64,000 bases of DNA, from contig NZ_LR134338.1 in the NCBI RefSeq assembly GCF_900637055.1, positions 2,614,001 through 2,678,000 of the forward strand, given 5' to 3'. Positions 60,960-64,000 of this stretch are shown one piece after another. Position 1 is the stretch's first letter. The number at the start of each line of letters is the position of its first letter. Position numbers and translations under genes: made by a program. The notes under the pieces were generated by a model. It searched no databases and was not told the origin of the DNA. It was given only the letters and a program-made list of their open reading frames with translations. This stretch comes from Brevibacillus brevis. GTDB lineage: Bacteria; Bacillota; Bacilli; Brevibacillales; Brevibacillaceae.

Positions 60960-62595
60960 ACTGATGTTGCTCTTCTTTGCTTAGCCAGTCCCGTGCTCGC
61001 AGGGCGATTTCCAGACAAATCCTGTTTTGCGTTGCCGTGTAATCCTCACCGAGAATTTCTTCAATTTTTTCCAAGCGATGATAGAGCGTTTGACGATGAA
61101 TGAACAGTTTTTCCGCAGCCTCCTGCTTGGACAGGTTAACATCCAAATAGACACGCAGCGTATGAGCGAGCGAGGAGCCGTGTGCTTGGTCATGGGCGAA
61201 AAGCGGGCCGAGGTAATCGCTTATGAAGGTCTTTAACACAGGCTCACTAGGCACGTGGAACAGGAGTCGGAACAATCCGAGATCAGCGAAAAAGGGACTG
61301 GATGATTCCTGATAAAAAGCGAGTGCCTGTTCCGCCTCCGCGAGATGTCGTCCAGCGTCTGACAACCGTTTTCCGGCTCGACTGACACCCATCCAGATTT
61401 GGACATCTGCTCCTAGCATTTGCGTCATGATTCTTTTGACATCGTGAAAGGCTTTTTCCAGGGTACGCCGGGAATCTGCAAGCGGCTGCTGCTCGATCAG
61501 CAAAAAGTAGAAGCGATGGCCCATGCAGCGTATGAAAGGACGAAAGCGATGGCGAGTCAATAGCGAACGGAAGATAGCTGTCAAGTCGTGCGGCGGAAGG
61601 GAGTCCTCGACCAGGTTCTTCGACTTCTCAAAGGACAGAATGATCATGTGATATGTTGAGGCTTTACCGCTGCCTGTTATACCGAGCAAGGAACGCATTT
61701 GTTCTTCCGGTATGGAGCGGTTGGCAATCAAGTCATCAAACAGCCGGTTTTCGGTAGCAAGCGCCTGTTCCTCCACAAACATCTTCCGCATTAAAATTTG
61801 GGCCATCGCGCTGACTGTATTGTCTAAGGTCAGAAGCAAATACTCATCCGGACTGCGTTCATACAAGACAATGCCAACATAGGCGAGCACATGCCCCATC
61901 GCCACCACGGGTTGATAGGCAAGCTGCCTGGTCGCAGATAGAGTAAGGAAGCGGACGCCAGCTTCACTACTATCCAGTTCGGAAAAATGAGACCGCATCA
62001 AATCGCTCATCTCCACTGCAACATCATGTGGTACCACCGGGGCAAATTGTGTGGAGCCATCTGGTGCGTAATAGAAGACCTGCGTCTGAACAGCGACCTG
62101 AAAATGCTGCAATAGCTTAGGCGTGCCCGCTGCCTGCAGACTGAGCTGCTGCAAACTGCGAGAGTATGCTTCGAGATTGCGAAGTGCTTGCATCTGCGCA
62201 TGAATCAAATGCTCGTGCAAATCTTGCGTGATGTCGACAAAGCGGACAGGCTGGTGAAAAACGAGCAACGGAAACTGGTGGTGATTCGCCAGCTCTAGCA
62301 TATCTTCAGGGATCGAGGGGATGTAACGTCCCAGCTCGATGCACAGCCCGACTGCTTTTCGCCGAATGAGTTCGGTTAAATACGCGAGTCGCTTTTCCTT
62401 TTCTTCGCCAAATCCTAGCCCGGTTGATAGAATCAGTTCGCCGCCATTTAAAAACTGTCCCGTATCGGCAGTCTCCAAGACGTGAACCCAGCGAACAGGA
62501 CGGGACAGTCCACGATGCCCCGCCACTACTTGGGCATGTTGAAACAATGGACGCTTGATGATATCTGCAATGGTCAGGCGCAAATCGTTGCTCAT
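60958..62595 (-). CDS. PucR family transcriptional regulator
   Basis: A 545-residue regulator with an N-terminal PucR domain (LTIADIIKRPLFQHAQVVAGHRGLSRPVRWVHVLETAD, GGELILSTGLGF), a middle GGDEF-like-fold segment without a GGDEF motif, and a C-terminal helix-turn-helix (LRVYLDVNLSKQEAAEKLFIHRQTLYHRLEKIEEILG). Relatives activate purine, amino-acid or beta-alanine/GABA catabolism. ATG 62595 (MSNDLRL) follows GAGGTG. It diverges from the semialdehyde dehydrogenase gene, which it probably controls. Confidence 0.9.
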   Translation of the reverse strand: MSNDLRLTIADIIKRPLFQHAQVVAGHRGLSRPVRWVHVLETADTGQFLNGGELILSTGLGFGEEKEKRLAYLTELIRRKAVGLCIELGRYIPSIPEDMLELANHHQFPLLVFHQPVRFVDITQDLHEHLIHAQMQALRNLEAYSRSLQQLSLQAAGTPKLLQHFQVAVQTQVFYYAPDGSTQFAPVVPHDVAVEMSDLMRSHFSELDSSEAGVRFLTLSATRQLAYQPVVAMGHVLAYVGIVLYERSPDEYLLLTLDNTVSAMAQILMRKMFVEEQALATENRLFDDLIANRSIPEEQMRSLLGITGSGKASTYHMIILSFEKSKNLVEDSLPPHDLTAIFRSLLTRHRFRPFIRCMGHRFYFLLIEQQPLADSRRTLEKAFHDVKRIMTQMLGADVQIWMGVSRAGKRLSDAGRHLAEAEQALAFYQESSSPFFADLGLFRLLFHVPSEPVLKTFISDYLGPLFAHDQAHGSSLAHTLRVYLDVNLSKQEAAEKLFIHRQTLYHRLEKIEEILGEDYTATQNRICLEIALRARDWLSKEEQHQ

Positions 62596-62637
62596 CAGGA
62601 TCACCTCTTCTTTTTACACTCTGTATGATTAACCCTA

Positions 62638-62651
62638 CGTAATGCGTTACG
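62638..62651. promoter_or_regulatory. inverted repeat between divergent pucR-type and mmsA-type genes
   Basis: CGTAA-TGCG-TTACG lies in the 132-base divergent promoter region. It is a plausible site for the PucR-type regulator. The rightward gene has TAAAAT (62685-62690) as a possible -10, but no good -35. Confidence 0.4.
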
Positions 62652-62727
62652 CTTTGTCTAGTGCTGACAGGCATTATTTTTGGATAAAATGGAATTGTCA
62701 ATCAATTGAACGTGAGGAGTTGAAGGG

Positions 62728-64000
62728 ATGAACACAGCTATCGTTGGAAATCCATTGAAAAACTACATTGGGGGGCAGTGGGTAGATTCACTGACGACAC
62801 GTTTTGAGGATGTACCCAATCCGGCAACAGGAGAATTGTTGTCACGCGTGCCACTGTCGACGAGAGAAGATGTGGACAAGGCTGTTGCTGCTGCGAAGGA
62901 AGCTTTTGTGAGCTGGAGTGCTACCCCTGTCGTAGATCGCGCGCGGATTATGTTTCGTTTTCATAGTCTTCTCGTAAAGCACGAGGATGAACTCGCCCGA
63001 ATGATTACCATGGAGAACGGCAAAAATCTGCCTGAGGCACAGGCGGAGCTCTTGCGTGGGCTGGAAATGGTAGAGTTCGCTTGTGGGATGCCGACACTGA
63101 TGATGGGGGAAACATTGCCCAATATCGCAAACAGCATCGACAGTCAGGTGATCCGCTTTCCGTTGGGGGTAGTGGGCGGGATTACACCGTTTAACTTCCC
63201 TGTGATGGTCCCGATGTGGATGTACCCGATCGCGATTACCGCAGGAAATACGTTTGTACTGAAGCCCTCGGAGCGGACGCCGCTGTCTTCGATTCGGATT
63301 GCCGAACTGCTAAAGGAAGCGGGGTTGCCAGACGGTGTATTCAATGTCGTAAACGGAGCGCATGATGTCGTCAATGGTCTGTTGGAGCATCCGGACGTAA
63401 AAGCGATCTCCTTCGTCGGCTCGCAGCCAGTTGCGGAATACGTGTACAAGACAGCAGCGGCGAACGGGAAGCGTGTGCAAGCACTGGCTGGGGCGAAAAA
63501 TCACCATTTGGTCATGCCTGACACGGATTTGAAGCGCGCAGCAAAAACGATTACGAGCTCAGCATTCGGCTGTGCAGGAGAGCGGTGTATGGCAGCCAGC
63601 GCTGTAGTAGCTGTCGAGGAGATTGCCGATGAGCTGATCGCGCATTTGATCGAGGAAGCCAATGCTCTTGCGATGGGAAATGGTTTGGAGGAGGGCATCG
63701 ATCTCGGGCCTGTCATCCGTGATTCGCACTTGTCCAAAGTACATGACTACATCGAAAAAGGTGTCGTTGCTGGTGCCGCGCTGGTTCGCGATGGTCGCGA
63801 GGATGCGAAAAGGCTGCCCGATGGTTACTTCCTCGGGCCGACGATTTTTGACAAGGCAGATGCCGAGATGGTCATTGTCCGCGATGAGATTTTCGCGCCT
63901 GTCCTGATTGTCATGCGTGTGAAAGACTTTGAAGAGGGCTTGGAGACGATCAGCCGCTCGCGTTTTGGCAATGGGGCGACCATCTATACGAACAATGGAA
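62728..64000 (+). CDS. mmsA: CoA-acylating methylmalonate-semialdehyde dehydrogenase, 5' part
   Basis: 424 residues are visible and the frame continues beyond the window. It belongs to the ALDH superfamily, MSDH branch (MmsA/IolA): NYIGGQWVDS, IRFPLGVVGGITPFNFPVMVPMWMYPIA, KPSERTPLSS, and the catalytic Cys287 in CAGERCMAAS. It oxidises malonate or methylmalonate semialdehyde with NAD+ and CoA to acetyl- or propionyl-CoA, in valine, inositol or beta-alanine breakdown. ATG 62728 has GAGGAG upstream. It is divergent from a PucR-type regulator, which hints at beta-alanine or amino-acid use rather than inositol. Confidence 0.93.
   Translation, partial: MNTAIVGNPLKNYIGGQWVDSLTTRFEDVPNPATGELLSRVPLSTREDVDKAVAAAKEAFVSWSATPVVDRARIMFRFHSLLVKHEDELARMITMENGKNLPEAQAELLRGLEMVEFACGMPTLMMGETLPNIANSIDSQVIRFPLGVVGGITPFNFPVMVPMWMYPIAITAGNTFVLKPSERTPLSSIRIAELLKEAGLPDGVFNVVNGAHDVVNGLLEHPDVKAISFVGSQPVAEYVYKTAAANGKRVQALAGAKNHHLVMPDTDLKRAAKTITSSAFGCAGERCMAASAVVAVEEIADELIAHLIEEANALAMGNGLEEGIDLGPVIRDSHLSKVHDYIEKGVVAGAALVRDGREDAKRLPDGYFLGPTIFDKADAEMVIVRDEIFAPVLIVMRVKDFEEGLETISRSRFGNGATIYTNNG

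Overview
The window looks like a chromosomal segment of a Gram-positive spore-former of the Brevibacillus brevis type. This is an inference from gene content: a SleB-type cortex/cell-wall hydrolase, many Bacillales families of unknown function (DUF2515, DUF441, DUF1811, DUF1292, DUF1444), parE-parC, strong AGGAGG-type ribosome sites with frequent TTG/GTG starts, and a giant NRPS/PKS locus whose adenylation codes match the gramicidin S/tyrocidine repertoire (Orn and Phe). No tRNA, rRNA, CRISPR array or insertion sequence was recognised.

Layout. 1-9,782: housekeeping and conserved-hypothetical genes in short units on both strands: a 5'-cut DEAD-box helicase, a small Ser/Thr kinase, two Bacillales DUF proteins, a sugar-phosphate isomerase/epimerase that looks broken by an internal out-of-frame deletion, a six-hairpin glycosidase-like protein, DUF2515, a HesB-like protein, a DUF441 membrane protein, YfhH, an SDR and a SleB-type hydrolase. 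10,008-18,024: a lipoprotein cyclophilin, a trans-sulfuration PLP enzyme, then a tightly packed operon of ECF sigma factor, membrane-anchored propeller (putative anti-sigma), exported membrane protein, ABC ATPase, ABC permease and a small protein, closed by a terminator. 18,125-25,994: DUF1292 protein, YflT-type stress protein, parE-parC (topoisomerase IV), a nitroreductase with a palindrome over its promoter, and a metallophosphatase.

25,995-52,770 is the accessory island. After about 0.7 kb without a convincing gene comes a 26-kb co-directional set: a 5,186-residue synthetase (FAAL-ACP-KS-ACP-aminotransferase-C-[A remnant]-PCP-C-A-PCP-C-A-PCP-E), a 1,574-residue synthetase (C-A-PCP-terminal C-like domain, no thioesterase), an MFS exporter, a HlyD-type lipoprotein and an RND pump resembling SwrC. 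The loading half has the order of the mycosubtilin/iturin MycA starter module, but only three intact A domains follow. The predicted product is a beta-amino-fatty-acyl lipotripeptide, acyl-Orn-D-X-Phe, where the code for X is not one I recognise. Malonyl loading must come from an acyltransferase outside the window, and release must use the C-like domain or an external enzyme.

52,888-64,000: a Gfo/Idh/MocA oxidoreductase, a small protein, a MarR regulator and MFS drug transporter sharing a palindromic operator, a twin-AAA CbxX/CfqX-type ATPase, a secreted S8 protease, and a divergent PucR-type regulator/methylmalonate-semialdehyde dehydrogenase pair (the latter cut by the window end). All family assignments are by reading the translations; no database search was run.
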